A stretch of 33,417 bases of DNA from Azoarcus sp. (GCA_031257305.1 JAIRPB010000197.1:1-33417); one strand, 5' to 3'; counted from the stretch's first letter, positions 9,438-19,829 are shown. Notes: generated from the letters alone by a model not told the origin. Translations and numbers: made by a program.

Positions 9438-10343
9438 TTAGACAATCGCGAGGTCAGTCGTCCCGACAATTTCAACATCGCTGTTTGCTGTAGCGTTGAT
9501 GCCGAGTGTTCCGGCAACGTCTGTCACAATCCCGGCAATCCCGGCGACAACGGTAGCGGGGCCTGGGATATGTAAGTCGACAGACCCGGCAGTGAGATTG
9601 AGGCCGTTCGCGAGGCTGATGTCGAGGTCGAAGTCTTTTTCAGGCGTCGTGAGGTCTTTATCGACGTTGACTTTGATTTCGGTAAGCCCTACGGCAACTT
9701 CGACCGATTTTTCGGGCGTTGCGACAGCGACATCAACGCCCTTGAAGAGACTGACATCAACTCCAACCGCCTTTTCAGGCGTTGCGACGGCAACATGGAC
9801 TCCCGGTATGGGGCCTACGCCGACTTCGACGGCCTTTTCAGGCGTTGCCACGCCAACTTCGACGCCCTTGAAGATGCCGACACCGACTTCAACCGCCTTT
9901 TCGGGCGTTGCGACGGCGACACTGACACCCGATAAGGGACCTACGTCCACCGCGACGGCTTTTTCTGGCGTGATGGCGCTGACGCTGACTCCGGTAAGGC
10001 CAACGCTAAGGTCGAAGTCTTTTTCGGGCGTAGAAAGGTCTTTGTCGACACTGACTTTGACACCCTTGATGCCCACGCCGACATCGACGGATTTTTCGGG
10101 CGTGGTTACGTCAACACCTATTCCGCCCAAACCGAGGCTGAGTTCGACTGTTTTCTCGGGGGTATCGACAATCTTGAAAGTCGTCGTTGTCGCTTCAACA
10201 ATGGAAGAGACGACCGAGGAAACGGTAGAAGTAACGGTGGAAAAAATGGAAGAAACAGTGGATACCACCGAGGAAAACTTTGGAATGGCGGTGACAACTG
10301 CTTTAACAGCGGATGTTAGGAAACCGAACAAAGAAGAAGCCAT
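9438..10343 (-). CDS. Uncharacterised repetitive protein with nine TPEK beta-rich repeats
   Basis: 301 aa from the ATG at 10343 (ORF track opens 11 codons earlier); GGAGG 7 nt before this ATG; nine TPEK units of mostly 20-24 aa; followed by a strong terminator. Confidence 0.85.
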   Translation of the reverse strand: MASSLFGFLTSAVKAVVTAIPKFSSVVSTVSSIFSTVTSTVSSVVSSIVEATTTTFKIVDTPEKTVELSLGLGGIGVDVTTPEKSVDVGVGIKGVKVSVDKDLSTPEKDFDLSVGLTGVSVSAITPEKAVAVDVGPLSGVSVAVATPEKAVEVGVGIFKGVEVGVATPEKAVEVGVGPIPGVHVAVATPEKAVGVDVSLFKGVDVAVATPEKSVEVAVGLTEIKVNVDKDLTTPEKDFDLDISLANGLNLTAGSVDLHIPGPATVVAGIAGIVTDVAGTLGINATANSDVEIVGTTDLAIV

Positions 10344-10439
10344 AATAATCCCTCCAAAAAGATAGCTCCTAGCCAAAAGGGGAAACGGACGCTGGCGAGG
10401 TAATCCGTAAAACTACCTGCTTTGCCGTGACGCTAAATG

Positions 10440-10467
10440 GTAATACAAAAATGTTGAAAAATGTAAA
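10440..10467 (-). promoter_or_regulatory. Candidate sigma70 promoter for the TPEK-repeat gene
   Basis: TTTACA-N16-TATTAC on the minus strand about 97 nt upstream of the ATG. Confidence 0.4.
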
Positions 10468-10513
10468 GCCTTTTTGATTGGGTGTGGTTTTTCGTAATCG
10501 TGTATCCAGCTTA

Positions 10514-12055
10514 CTACACCGCGCGTCGGCGGAAATCTCGTGGGCGCAGACCGAGGGCAAGCAACACGCCGAAATAACTTGCCGCGCCGCAAACGACGAC
10601 AACAGACAAGCGCAGTACGCGCGCCATGCCGCTGCGATGTGCCCACGCCGCATCTTCACCTGCGCCAAACCATAGCACAGCACCCATTACCGCGAGTGCC
10701 GCAAACATCTGGAACGCAAAGCGCCCCCACCCGGGCTGTGGGATGTAAACCTTGCGCCGCCGCAACCCTATAAAAAGCAAGCTGGCATTCAGGCAAGCGG
10801 CCAGGCCGATAGACAAGGCTAATCCCGCGTGAGCCAACGGCCCCAGATAAACGAAGAAAAAATTCATCACTTGGGTTGCGGCCAGCGACAGGATGGCAAT
10901 TTTGACGGGGGTGCGGATGTCCTGCCGTGCGTAGAAACTCGGCGCCAGCACTTTAACTAGGATGAGGCCGGTGAGTCCCACGCTGTAAGCCAGCAGCGCG
11001 TTGCGGGTCATGAGCACGGAATCAAACGTAAATTTACCGTACTGGAATAATGTGGAAATGAGCGGCACAGCGAGGATGGCCAGTGCCAGCGTAGCGGGCA
11101 GGGTCAGGAGCAGAGTCAGGCGCAATCCCCAGTCAAGCAGCGAGGAGAAATCTTCCATCCGGTTGTCGGCGTGGAGCTTGGAGAGACTCGGCAGGAGGAT
11201 TGTCCCTAGCGCCGCGCCGAGCAGCCCGGAAGGAAATTCCATAAAACGGTCGGCGTAGAAAAGCCAAGAGACGCTTCCTTCGGGGAGGTACGAAGCAATG
11301 ATGTTGTTGATGACCAACGACAATTGGCCGACCGAAACCCCCAGCACGGCAGGCCCCATCAGCACGAGGATGCGGCGCACCCCCGGATAATAGGGGTCAA
11401 ACTTTGGGCGCGGCAGCATGCCGATTTTCATCAGCGGGCGTACTTGGAACAGCAATTGCACGGCCCCGCCCAAGAACACGCCCCAAGCCAGCGCCAAGAC
11501 GGGCGTTTTGAAATACGGCGCGGCAAAAAGCCCCGCGCAGATGAGTGCGATGTTAAGCAGCACGGGGGTAAAGGCCGGCACAACAAAACGGTTCCAAGTG
11601 TTAAGGATGCCCGCCGCCAGCGACACTAGCGCGATGAACAGGATGTACGGAAACGTGATTCGGGTGAGTTCGATGGTGAGGGCAAACTTATCGGGATTCT
11701 CATGGAATCCCGGCGCAATGATGCGGATGATGAAAGGCGCGCCCAAGACGCCCAACAGGGCGACTCCCGCCACCGCCAGCGCGAGCAGGGTAGCTACCCG
11801 GTCGACTAAGGCGCGTGTCGCCTCAGGCCCCTGCTTATTTTTGTATTCAGCCAAAATCGGCACGTATGCCTGTGAAAACGCGCCTTCCGCAAAAAGCCGC
11901 CGAAGCAGGTTAGGCAGTTTGAACGCGACAAAAAAAGCGTCGGTCATCATCCCCGCGCCAAACACGCGGGCAATAACGAAATCGCGGACAAACCCCAAGA
12001 TGCGCGACAGCAAAGTCATGCCGCTGACGGTAAGAAGGGCGCGGAGCAGGTTCAT
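10514..12055 (-). CDS. murJ: Lipid II flippase MurJ (MviN)
   Basis: [68 protein letters not shown], diagnostic. Confidence 0.97.
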   Translation of the reverse strand: MNLLRALLTVSGMTLLSRILGFVRDFVIARVFGAGMMTDAFFVAFKLPNLLRRLFAEGAFSQAYVPILAEYKNKQGPEATRALVDRVATLLALAVAGVALLGVLGAPFIIRIIAPGFHENPDKFALTIELTRITFPYILFIALVSLAAGILNTWNRFVVPAFTPVLLNIALICAGLFAAPYFKTPVLALAWGVFLGGAVQLLFQVRPLMKIGMLPRPKFDPYYPGVRRILVLMGPAVLGVSVGQLSLVINNIIASYLPEGSVSWLFYADRFMEFPSGLLGAALGTILLPSLSKLHADNRMEDFSSLLDWGLRLTLLLTLPATLALAILAVPLISTLFQYGKFTFDSVLMTRNALLAYSVGLTGLILVKVLAPSFYARQDIRTPVKIAILSLAATQVMNFFFVYLGPLAHAGLALSIGLAACLNASLLFIGLRRRKVYIPQPGWGRFAFQMFAALAVMGAVLWFGAGEDAAWAHRSGMARVLRLSVVVVCGAASYFGVLLALGLRPRDFRRRAV

Positions 12056-12202
12056 GGAGGTATGGGGCGTTTTGGCCGACTGTCAGAAAGGCGGCATGAT
12101 AGCCGTTTGTCAGGGCAAGCGGCTCTTGCATTGGATGCAGCAAATAGTTTAGAGTCGCACACTTTTCTTTTTGACCAACTTTCAAGAACAGGACAACGTC
12201 AA

Positions 12203-12475
12203 ATGGCCAATTCTGCACAAGCCCGCAAGCGCGCCCGTCAGGCAGACGCGGCCCGTGCCCACAACGCAAGCCTGCGCTCACGTTTGCGCACGGCAATCAA
12301 AGCGGTGCGCAAGGCCGTCACCGCCGGTGACAAAGATGCCGCGCAAGCTGTCTACAGAGCTTCAACCAAAGTCATCGACAGCATCGCCGACAAAAAAATC
12401 ATCCACAAAAACAAAGCGGCCCGCCACAAAAGCCGCCTGTCGGCCGCCATCAAATCCATGATGGTATCGGCCTGA
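12203..12475 (+). CDS. rpsT: 30S ribosomal protein S20
   Basis: [39 protein letters not shown]; start chosen at ATG 12203 inside the longer ORF. Confidence 0.97.
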   Translation: MANSAQARKRARQADAARAHNASLRSRLRTAIKAVRKAVTAGDKDAAQAVYRASTKVIDSIADKKIIHKNKAARHKSRLSAAIKSMMVSA

Positions 12476-12494
12476 CCTGCCAAGTTTTAGCGTC

Positions 12495-12525
12495 AAAACG
12501 GCGGCTTTAACAAGCCGCCGTTTTT
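12495..12525 (+). terminator. Rho-independent terminator after rpsT
   Basis: AAAACGGCGGCT-TTAACA-AGCCGCCGTTTTT. Confidence 0.9.
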
Positions 12526-12739
12526 ATTTGTTTTGACGCATGGGCGCCAAAACTGCCAGAGCAACTGCCAGAGCCTTTCTTTCTCTGTAATTTGCTGCGT
12601 TCAAAAGCGCCACAAAACCACGTTCGTATTAAACTACTGTTCCACAGCAACAAGGCGAGCCGGTCGGAGAGTGCGGTTAGGCTCCAATCGAACGACAACG
12701 CCCCGAACGAAGTAGCGCAGAACCGGAAAGGAGAACGGG

Positions 12740-14389
12740 ATGGAACGCGAATCAATGGAGTTCGATGTACTGATTGTTGGCGGTGGCCCATCAGGAATCG
12801 CGGCGGCAATCAGGCTTAAACAACTGGCAGCGGAACGTAATCACGAAGTATCGGTGTGCCTTATCGATAAAGGCGCTGAAATTGGCGCCCATATCCTATC
12901 CGGCGCAACCTTCGACCCCATATCTCTCAACGAACTTATCCCAGACTGGAAAGAGCGCGGTGCGCCGATTACCGTCCCATGCGTGAGAGATAAGGTTTTG
13001 TACTTTACCGAAACAAATTCTTTTTCTTTGCCGGTCCCTATGTTGCCGTCCTGTTTCGACAACCACGGCAACTACATCGTGCGCATGGGCGAAGTCACCA
13101 AATGGCTGGGTGAGCAAGCCGAGGCGCTAGGCGTAGAAATTTATCCGGGTTTCACAGGCGCGGACGTGCTCTACGACGAAAACGGCGCTGTAAAAGGCGT
13201 TGTCACGGGCGACATGGGCGTACTTAAAGACGGCACACCCGGTCCCAATTTCCAACCGGGGATGGAACTCATCGCCAAATACACCTTTTTCGCGGAAGGC
13301 GCCCGCGGCCACCTCGGTAAGCGTCTCGAAGCTAAATACAACCTACGTGAAAATAGCGACCCTCAAACGTTTGGCGTCGGCATCAAAGAACTCTGGGAAG
13401 CGGCTCCCGGCAACCCCCATCATCTGCCGGGCTTGGTTGTCCATACGGCGGGATGGCCGCTCTCCAATGCCGACTACGGCGGCTCGTTCATGTACCACCT
13501 TGACAAAAACCTCATCCAAATCGGTTTTGTCGTCGGCTTGAACTACACCAACCCGTACATGTCGCCCTTCGAGGAAATGCAGCGTTTCAAAACCCATCCC
13601 GAAGTCCGCAAATATCTGGAAGGCGGCAAGCGGCTGTCCTACGGCGCACGCACCATCGCTACCGGCAACATCCAAAGCCTGCCGCGCCTGTTCTTCCCCG
13701 GCGGAGTGCTGATTGGCGATGACGCCGGCTTTCTCAACGCCGCGCGCATCAAAGGCAACCACACCTCCATCAAGTCCGGTGTGCTGGCTGCCGAGGCCGC
13801 ATTTGCCGCTCTCGCGTCAGGCCGCCAGCGCGACGCCTTGAGCGATTACGACAGATTATTCCGGGAATCTTGGCTCTATTCCGAACTGTACAAAACGCGC
13901 AACTTCAAACCGATGATGAAGAAGTCCTTCTTCCTCGGTTCCACCCTTTTCGGCATCGACCAAAAAGTATTCTTTGGCATGGGACCTTGGACGTTGCGCA
14001 ACCACAGCGACCATGACCAACTCCGGCCCGCGGCCGAATGCCAGAAAATCGACTACCCCAAACCCGACGGCGTCCTCACGTTTGACCGGCTCTCTTCAGT
14101 ATTTCTGGCCAGCGTCAACCACGAAGAGAACCAACCCTGTCACCTGCAACTAAAAGACCCCGTAGCGGCCATTTCTGTCAATCTGGAAATTTACGATTCG
14201 CCCGAACAGCGTTACTGCCCTGCGGGCGTGTACGAAATTGTCCATGACGGGGAAGGCGGCAAACCGCGCCTTCAAATCAACGCCCAAAACTGCTTGCACT
14301 GCAAAACCTGCGACATCAAAGACCCAACGCAAAATATCAACTGGGTTACGCCGCAGGGCGGGGAAGGCCCCATTTATCAGGGAATGTAA
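12740..14389 (+). CDS. Electron transfer flavoprotein-ubiquinone oxidoreductase
   Basis: FDVLIVGGGPSGIAAAIRLKQ FAD motif; C-terminal 4Fe-4S motif CLHCKTCDIKDPTQNINWVTPQGGEGPIYQGM. Confidence 0.95.
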   Translation: MERESMEFDVLIVGGGPSGIAAAIRLKQLAAERNHEVSVCLIDKGAEIGAHILSGATFDPISLNELIPDWKERGAPITVPCVRDKVLYFTETNSFSLPVPMLPSCFDNHGNYIVRMGEVTKWLGEQAEALGVEIYPGFTGADVLYDENGAVKGVVTGDMGVLKDGTPGPNFQPGMELIAKYTFFAEGARGHLGKRLEAKYNLRENSDPQTFGVGIKELWEAAPGNPHHLPGLVVHTAGWPLSNADYGGSFMYHLDKNLIQIGFVVGLNYTNPYMSPFEEMQRFKTHPEVRKYLEGGKRLSYGARTIATGNIQSLPRLFFPGGVLIGDDAGFLNAARIKGNHTSIKSGVLAAEAAFAALASGRQRDALSDYDRLFRESWLYSELYKTRNFKPMMKKSFFLGSTLFGIDQKVFFGMGPWTLRNHSDHDQLRPAAECQKIDYPKPDGVLTFDRLSSVFLASVNHEENQPCHLQLKDPVAAISVNLEIYDSPEQRYCPAGVYEIVHDGEGGKPRLQINAQNCLHCKTCDIKDPTQNINWVTPQGGEGPIYQGM

Positions 14390-14409
14390 ACGCCCGTTAG
14401 TTGTGTTTC

Positions 14410-14446
14410 AAAAAACGATGCCGCCCAAAAGGCGGCATCGTTTTTT
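14410..14446. terminator. Terminator between convergent ETF-QO and argC
   Basis: AAAAAACGATGCCGCC-CAAAA-GGCGGCATCGTTTTTT; A and T tracts on both sides allow both orientations. Confidence 0.9.
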
Positions 14447-14528
14447 CATTGCCCGTTCCCGTTATAGATGCGCCATTCAGACGCTCGTTTGGAGTCCGGG
14501 ACATGCCCAAAATTTTGACGCAGGCATT

Positions 14529-15569
14529 TTACGGGCTAACCGGGACGCCGCCCAACCCAAGGCTTTCTTCTTCGCCAAACATAATATTCATATTCTGTAC
14601 CGCCTGCCCCGCCGCGCCCTTCACCAGATTGTCGATAACCGAGAGCACCACTACGGTATCCCCCCCCTGCGGGCGATGCACCGCCATCCGGCACATGTTA
14701 GAAGCCCGCACCGAGCGCGTTTCCGGGTGACTGCCTGCGGGCATCACATCAACGAACGTCTCGCCAGCAAAGCGCGACTCAAACAAATCCTGCAACCCTT
14801 TCCCGTCAATATCCCGTGTTAGCCGCGCATACAGCGTCGCGTGGATTCCCCGGACCATAGGCGTCAAATGCGGCACAAACGTCAGCCCAATCTCCGCTCC
14901 GTCCGCCATGCGGGAAAGCCCTTGGCGAATTTCCGGCAAATGGCGGTGGCCGGCAACGCCATACGCCTTAAAACTATCCGTAACTTCGGAATAAAGCATC
15001 GAAACTTCCGCCTTGCGCCCCGCCCCCGATACGCCCGACTTGGCATCCGCGATTAAATGCCCGCGTTCAACGATGCCCGCCTCAATCAAAGGCCAAAATC
15101 CCAACTGCACGGCCGTGGGATAACAGCCGGGATTAGCTAGCACCCTGGCTTTGCGGATTTGCTCACGGTTAATTTCAGGCAAACCATAAACAGCCTCCGC
15201 CACCAACTCCGGCGCGGCATGGGTCATGCCATACCATTTTTCCCATTCCGCCACATCGCGCAAACGGAAATCAGCGGCAAGGTCAATCACCCGCACGCCA
15301 TCCGCCACCAGCGCCGCCGCCTGTTTCATCGCAATGCCATTGGGCGTGGCAAAAAACACCACATCGCACGACGCCAGCGCCGCATCCTCCGGTGTCACAA
15401 ACTTCAAATCAACCCGGCGGCGCAAACTCGGAAACATGTCAGAAACTTTCGTCCCCGCCTCGCCCCGCGAAGTAATTGCCGTTAAACGTACCGCAGGATG
15501 CCCCGCCAAAATCCGCAGCAACTCAATCCCGGTATAACCCGTCCCGCCAACGATGCCGACCTTTATCAT
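14529..15569 (-). CDS. argC: N-acetyl-gamma-glutamyl-phosphate reductase
   Basis: [45 protein letters not shown]; start set at ATG 15569 with AGGAGG 7 nt upstream. Confidence 0.95.
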   Translation of the reverse strand: MIKVGIVGGTGYTGIELLRILAGHPAVRLTAITSRGEAGTKVSDMFPSLRRRVDLKFVTPEDAALASCDVVFFATPNGIAMKQAAALVADGVRVIDLAADFRLRDVAEWEKWYGMTHAAPELVAEAVYGLPEINREQIRKARVLANPGCYPTAVQLGFWPLIEAGIVERGHLIADAKSGVSGAGRKAEVSMLYSEVTDSFKAYGVAGHRHLPEIRQGLSRMADGAEIGLTFVPHLTPMVRGIHATLYARLTRDIDGKGLQDLFESRFAGETFVDVMPAGSHPETRSVRASNMCRMAVHRPQGGDTVVVLSVIDNLVKGAAGQAVQNMNIMFGEEESLGLGGVPVSP

Positions 15570-15653
15570 GTGCATTCCTCCTAAAAATCCCAATGACTGA
15601 AGAAGCATGGATTATCCGCGATTGTCGGGATAACAGGCGGATTGCCCAACCCC

Positions 15654-15819
15654 CATCTGCGCGGGTGGGCTTACGGGGCCGATACAGTAGCGAGGAACGA
15701 AACGCACGGCTGGCTGACTTCTTGGCGTATTACAAAGCCCGTCGCCTCTATTTCGCTCTCAGCGGCTGGCTAAGTGCTCTCCTGCTGAGTGGGGCAACGT
15801 GTTGCAAAACAATATGTAG
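15654..15819 (+). pseudogene. Relic of an IS481-type transposase C-terminus (frameshifted)
   Basis: Three frames together read HLRGWAYG / RYSSEERNARLADFLAYYKARRLYFALSG / SPAEWGNVLQNNM-stop, resembling the integrase-core C-terminus of IS481 family transposases (REWAY...S.ERN..L..FL.YYN..RPH.AL.G..P). Confidence 0.55.
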
Positions 15820-15887
15820 ACTGACGTTTTAGCTGTGGGCGGCTCGAATCTTGTGCCCATCTCGCTGTACTGGCTCAGCACAAGGGC

Positions 15888-15917
15888 TTGCAATCTGCGC
15901 ACGCTACCGGATATACT
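15888..15917 (+). promoter_or_regulatory. Candidate sigma70 promoter of the rplC-rpsQ block
   Basis: TTGCAA-N18-TATACT 90 nt upstream of the rplC ATG. Confidence 0.5.
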
Positions 15918-16006
15918 TCGCGGCTTTTCGGGGAGAGCCTCGGTTTTGTGGCTCTCCGTTACTTGTCCACCGTCAGCCAATCGTAGCTGGCGATGAGGAG
16001 AACAAC

Positions 16007-16645
16007 ATGAGTCTAGGCCTTGTTGGGCGCAAGGTCGGCATGACTCGCATTTTTGCCGAGGATGGGGCTTCTATCCCGGTAACAGTGCTTGACGTGTCCG
16101 ACAACCGTGTGTCCCAAATCAAGACGGATGACACCGACGGCTATACTGCCGTTCAGGTCGCAGTCGGCAAACGCCGCGCCAGCCGTATCAATAAGGCGAT
16201 TGCGGGGCATCTTGCCAAGGCGGGGGTTGAACCCTGCCGTGTCCTGCGCGAATTCCGGGTGGAATCCGACAAACTCGCTTCACTTAAAACAGGCGATGTC
16301 ATCGGGGCGGATCTTTTTGCCGTCGGGCAGAAGGTTGATGTCACGGGAACCAGTATCGGCAAGGGCTTTTCTGGCCCGCAAAAACGCCATAACTTTTCTT
16401 CCCAGCGTGCTTCCCACGGTAACTCGGTTTCGCACAACGCGCCGGGTTCCATCGGTATGGCGCAAGACCCCGGCCGCGTGTTCAAGGGAACGCGCATGTC
16501 TGGTCAATATGGCAACGCGCAACGCACAACGCAGGGGCTTGAAGTCGTCCGTGTGGATGTGGAGCGCCAATTGTTGCTGATTCGGGGCGCAGTGCCCGGC
16601 TCCAAAGGGGGGGATGTCATTGTCCGCCCCGCAGTGAAGCCATAA
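16007..16645 (+). CDS. rplC: 50S ribosomal protein L3
   Basis: [68 protein letters not shown] before ATG 16007. Confidence 0.97.
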   Translation: MSLGLVGRKVGMTRIFAEDGASIPVTVLDVSDNRVSQIKTDDTDGYTAVQVAVGKRRASRINKAIAGHLAKAGVEPCRVLREFRVESDKLASLKTGDVIGADLFAVGQKVDVTGTSIGKGFSGPQKRHNFSSQRASHGNSVSHNAPGSIGMAQDPGRVFKGTRMSGQYGNAQRTTQGLEVVRVDVERQLLLIRGAVPGSKGGDVIVRPAVKP

Positions 16646-16654
16646 GGGGGCGGC

Positions 16655-17275
16655 ATGGAACTTAAACTTCTTAACGCAGAAGGCCAGGCCGCATCGACGC
16701 TCCAAGCGTCCGATACGCTTTTTGGCCGCGATTACAACGAGGCGCTGGTTCACCAAGTCGTGACGGCTTACCAAGCCAATGCCCGTTCTGGCAACCGTGC
16801 GCAGAAAACCCGCGCCGAGGTCTCGCATTCCACCAAAAAGCCTTTCCGCCAAAAAGGGACGGGCAACGCCCGGGCCGGTATGTCCTCTAGCCCGCTGTGG
16901 CGCGGGGGCGGCAGGATTTTCCCGAATAAGCCGGATGAGAATTTCTCCCACAAGGTTAACCGCAAGATGTACCGCGCCGGGATGGCGTCCATCCTGTCGC
17001 AGTTGGTGCGCGAGGAGCGGATTGCGGTGGTGGAAGATTTCCGAGTCGAAGCGCCCAAAACGAAATTGCTCGTGAAAAAACTCAAAGGCATGGGACTGGA
17101 TTCCGTGCTGGTGATTACCGACGAACTGGACGAGAACTTGTTTTTGTCCTCGCGCAATTTGTACGACGTGCAGGTGCTTGAAGTTGAGAATACCGACCCT
17201 GTGTCGTTGGTGCGTTTCCCGAAAGTGCTGGTCACCAAAGGGGCACTCGCCAAAATGGAGGAGGCGTGGCAATGA
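16655..17275 (+). CDS. rplD: 50S ribosomal protein L4
   Basis: [50 protein letters not shown]. Confidence 0.97.
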   Translation: MELKLLNAEGQAASTLQASDTLFGRDYNEALVHQVVTAYQANARSGNRAQKTRAEVSHSTKKPFRQKGTGNARAGMSSSPLWRGGGRIFPNKPDENFSHKVNRKMYRAGMASILSQLVREERIAVVEDFRVEAPKTKLLVKKLKGMGLDSVLVITDELDENLFLSSRNLYDVQVLEVENTDPVSLVRFPKVLVTKGALAKMEEAWQ

Positions 17276-17577
17276 GCACAGTCACCCAAGAACGTCTGCT
17301 GCAAGTGCTGCTTGCCCCGCAGATTTCAGAAAAAGCAACGTATGTTGCCGATAAATACAATCAGGTCATCTTTAAGGTTGTGCCCGACGCGACGAAGCCC
17401 GAAATCAAGGCTGCTGTCGAAGCACTCTTTAAGGTGAATGTCGAGTCGGTGCAGGTGCTCAACGTGAAGAGCAAGGTCAAGCGCACGGGCCGCATTCTGG
17501 GGCTTCGCAAAGGCTGGAAAAAGGCTTTCGTCAGGCTCAAAGCGGGCCAAGAAATCACTTTTGTGGCGGGGGAGTAA
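17272..17577 (+). CDS. rplW: 50S ribosomal protein L23
   Basis: [64 protein letters not shown] overlap with rplD stop. Confidence 0.96.
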   Translation: MSTVTQERLLQVLLAPQISEKATYVADKYNQVIFKVVPDATKPEIKAAVEALFKVNVESVQVLNVKSKVKRTGRILGLRKGWKKAFVRLKAGQEITFVAGE

Positions 17578-17583
17578 TCAATA

Positions 17584-18411
17584 ATGGCACTCGTAAAACT
17601 CAAGCCTACTTCCGCCGGCCGCCGTGGGATGGTCAAGGTCGTCAATCCCAACCTGTATAAAGGCCGGCCGTTTGATGCCCTGACCGCGAAAAAGAAAAGC
17701 AACGCCGGACGTAACAACACGGGGCGTATTACCGTCCGCCATCAGGGCGGCGGCCACAAAGCCCATTACCGGATTATCGATTTCCGCCGCAATAAAGACG
17801 GTATTCCGGCCAAGGTTGAACGTCTCGAATACGACCCAAACCGTTCCGCCAATATCGCGCTGCTGTGCTATGCCGACGGCGAGCGCCGTTACATCATCGC
17901 GCCGCGTGGCGTGGAAGTTGGGCAGGTGCTGCTGAGCGGTTCCGAAGCGCCTATCAAGCCCGGCAACACGCTGCCGATTCGCAATATCCCGGTCGGGACA
18001 ACTGTCCACTGCATTGAGATGCAGCCTGGCAAAGGTGCGCAGATTGCCCGCTCGGCAGGAACATCCGTACAACTGCTTGCCCGTGAAGGCGCGTATGCCC
18101 AGCTACGGTTGCGTTCCGGCGAAATTCGCAAAGTGCATGTTGAATGCCGCGCCACGATTGGCGAAGTCGGCAACGAAGAACACGGCTTGCGCAAGATTGG
18201 CAAGGCGGGCGCAAACCGTTGGCGCGGTATCCGCCCGACGGTGCGCGGCGTGGTCATGAACCCGATTGACCACCCGCATGGCGGCGGCGAAGGCCGCACG
18301 GGTGAAGGCCGCGTGCCTGTCAGTCCGTGGGGCCAGCCGACCAAGGGGTATCGGACGCGCAATAACAAGCGCACCGATGCAATGATTGTGCAGCGTCGCC
18401 ATAAGCGTTAA
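17584..18411 (+). CDS. rplB: 50S ribosomal protein L2
   Basis: [20 protein letters not shown]...[15 protein letters not shown]...[18 protein letters not shown]. Confidence 0.98.
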   Translation: MALVKLKPTSAGRRGMVKVVNPNLYKGRPFDALTAKKKSNAGRNNTGRITVRHQGGGHKAHYRIIDFRRNKDGIPAKVERLEYDPNRSANIALLCYADGERRYIIAPRGVEVGQVLLSGSEAPIKPGNTLPIRNIPVGTTVHCIEMQPGKGAQIARSAGTSVQLLAREGAYAQLRLRSGEIRKVHVECRATIGEVGNEEHGLRKIGKAGANRWRGIRPTVRGVVMNPIDHPHGGGEGRTGEGRVPVSPWGQPTKGYRTRNNKRTDAMIVQRRHKR

Positions 18412-18422
18412 GGGGATCCCAC

Positions 18423-18704
18423 ATGGCAGCACGTTCTATCAAAAAAGGCCCGTTCGTCGACGCTCATCTTATCAAGAAAGTCGATACCGCACGGACCAAC
18501 AACGACAAGCGCCCAATCAAAACTTGGTCGCGCCGTTCCACCATCCTGCCCGACTTTGTTGGGCTGACCATCGCTGTACACAATGGCCGCCAGCACATAC
18601 CGGTTTATGTTTCCGAAAACATGGTGGGCCACAAACTCGGCGAATTTTCCCTAACACGGACTTTCAAGGGGCATGCCGCTTCCAAGAAAGCCGTCAAAAA
18701 ATAA
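18423..18704 (+). CDS. rpsS: 30S ribosomal protein S19
   Basis: [63 protein letters not shown]. Confidence 0.98.
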   Translation: MAARSIKKGPFVDAHLIKKVDTARTNNDKRPIKTWSRRSTILPDFVGLTIAVHNGRQHIPVYVSENMVGHKLGEFSLTRTFKGHAASKKAVKK

Positions 18705-18713
18705 GGAAAGATG

Positions 18714-19043
18714 ATGGAAACCAAAGCCAGTTTGCGGGGTGTTCGTCTTTCGGCGCAGAAGGGTCGCCTTGTGGCAGACCTTGTTCGCGGCAAGACGGTC
18801 GAGCACGCGCTTAACATTCTGAATTTCTCGCCTAAAAAGGGCGCGAAAATTATCCAGAAGGTGGTCGAGTCGGCCATCGCTAACGCCGAGCATAACGACG
18901 GCGCGGACATTGATTTGCTCAAGGTCAAAACCATCCATGTGGAACAAGGGATGACCCTGAAGCGGTTTACCGCCCGCGCCAAGGGGCGCGGCAACCGTAT
19001 TTCAAAGCCGACCTGCCACATCTACGTGACGGTTGGCGAGTAA
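18714..19043 (+). CDS. rplV: 50S ribosomal protein L22
   Basis: [64 protein letters not shown] at 18711 or 18714. Confidence 0.97.
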   Translation: METKASLRGVRLSAQKGRLVADLVRGKTVEHALNILNFSPKKGAKIIQKVVESAIANAEHNDGADIDLLKVKTIHVEQGMTLKRFTARAKGRGNRISKPTCHIYVTVGE

Positions 19044-19052
19044 GGAGCGCAT

Positions 19053-19829
19053 ATGGGTCAGAAAATTCATCCCACAGGATTCCGGCTCGCCGTCACGCGG
19101 GATTGGGGTTCACGTTGGTATGCCTCGAGCCAGGAATTCCCGAAAAAGCTCGCGGAAGACATCAAAGTCCGGGAATACCTTAAAAAACGCCTGTCGCACG
19201 CTTCCGTGTCCCGCGTGGTCATTGAGCGGCCGGCCAAGAATGCCCGCATCACCCTGTACTCGTCCCGCCCGGGCGTGGTCATCGGCAAGAAGGGTGAGGA
19301 CATCGAAGCGCTCAAGCGCGATTTGCAAAAAATCGTCGGCGTACCGGTGCATGTGAACATCGAAGAAGTCCGCAAGCCTGAAATTGACGCCCGCCTGATT
19401 GCCGACTCCATCGCGCAGCAACTCGAAAAACGCATCATGTTCCGCCGTGCCATGAAACGTGCGATGCAGAACGCCATGCGTTTGGGTGCGCAGGGCATCA
19501 AAATCATGAGTTCGGGACGCCTAAACGGGGCTGAAATTGCCCGTACCGAGTGGTACCGGGAAGGCCGTGTGCCGTTGCATACGCTACGTGCGGACATCGA
19601 CTATGGTATTTCCGAAGCCAAAACCACTTACGGCATCATCGGCATCAAGGTCTGGGTTTATAAAGGCAAGTCGCTAGGCCGTAACGAACAGCCGGCTCCG
19701 GCTGAACCTGAAACCGAAAACCGCCGTCCCCGCCGTGGTGCGCCACGCGGTGAACGCAATGAGCGCGGTGATGGCGAAAGCCGGCCTGCCCGCCGTGGCC
19801 GTCGGCAAGAAGAAAGCAGGAGTGAATAA
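19053..19829 (+). CDS. rpsC: 30S ribosomal protein S3 (with Arg-rich C-terminal extension)
   Basis: [24 protein letters not shown]...; C-terminal [29 protein letters not shown]. Confidence 0.97.
   Translation: MGQKIHPTGFRLAVTRDWGSRWYASSQEFPKKLAEDIKVREYLKKRLSHASVSRVVIERPAKNARITLYSSRPGVVIGKKGEDIEALKRDLQKIVGVPVHVNIEEVRKPEIDARLIADSIAQQLEKRIMFRRAMKRAMQNAMRLGAQGIKIMSSGRLNGAEIARTEWYREGRVPLHTLRADIDYGISEAKTTYGIIGIKVWVYKGKSLGRNEQPAPAEPETENRRPRRGAPRGERNERGDGESRPARRGRRQEESRSE

Noticed and set aside
9600-10160. CRISPR-like array from regular spacing of TTTTTCGGGCGT-type motifs
   Set aside because: Period about 63 bp comes from protein-coding repeats; the motif varies synonymously, the intervening sequences are related to each other, and there is no array structure.
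9496-10365. 289-aa plus-strand ORF (FSGVATATSTP repeats)
   Set aside because: Exact antisense of the TPEK-repeat gene; its periodicity is the mirror of the minus-strand repeats, while the minus strand has the GGAGG site and terminator.
11418-12152. 244-aa plus-strand ORF
   Set aside because: Antisense to murJ, with no recognisable domain and biased composition typical of shadow ORFs.
15476-15832. 118-aa plus-strand ORF as an intact gene
   Set aside because: First part is antisense to the argC 5' end; the rest is one frame of a multiply frameshifted transposase relic.
16280-17272. 330-aa minus-strand ORF
   Set aside because: Antisense to rplC and rplD, which are unambiguous ribosomal protein genes; long ORF is a by-product of GC-rich coding sequence.
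19650-19829. Arg-rich C-terminal extension of S3 as a novelty
   Set aside because: Basic C-terminal extensions of S3 occur in other betaproteobacteria as far as I know; not treated as unusual without comparison.
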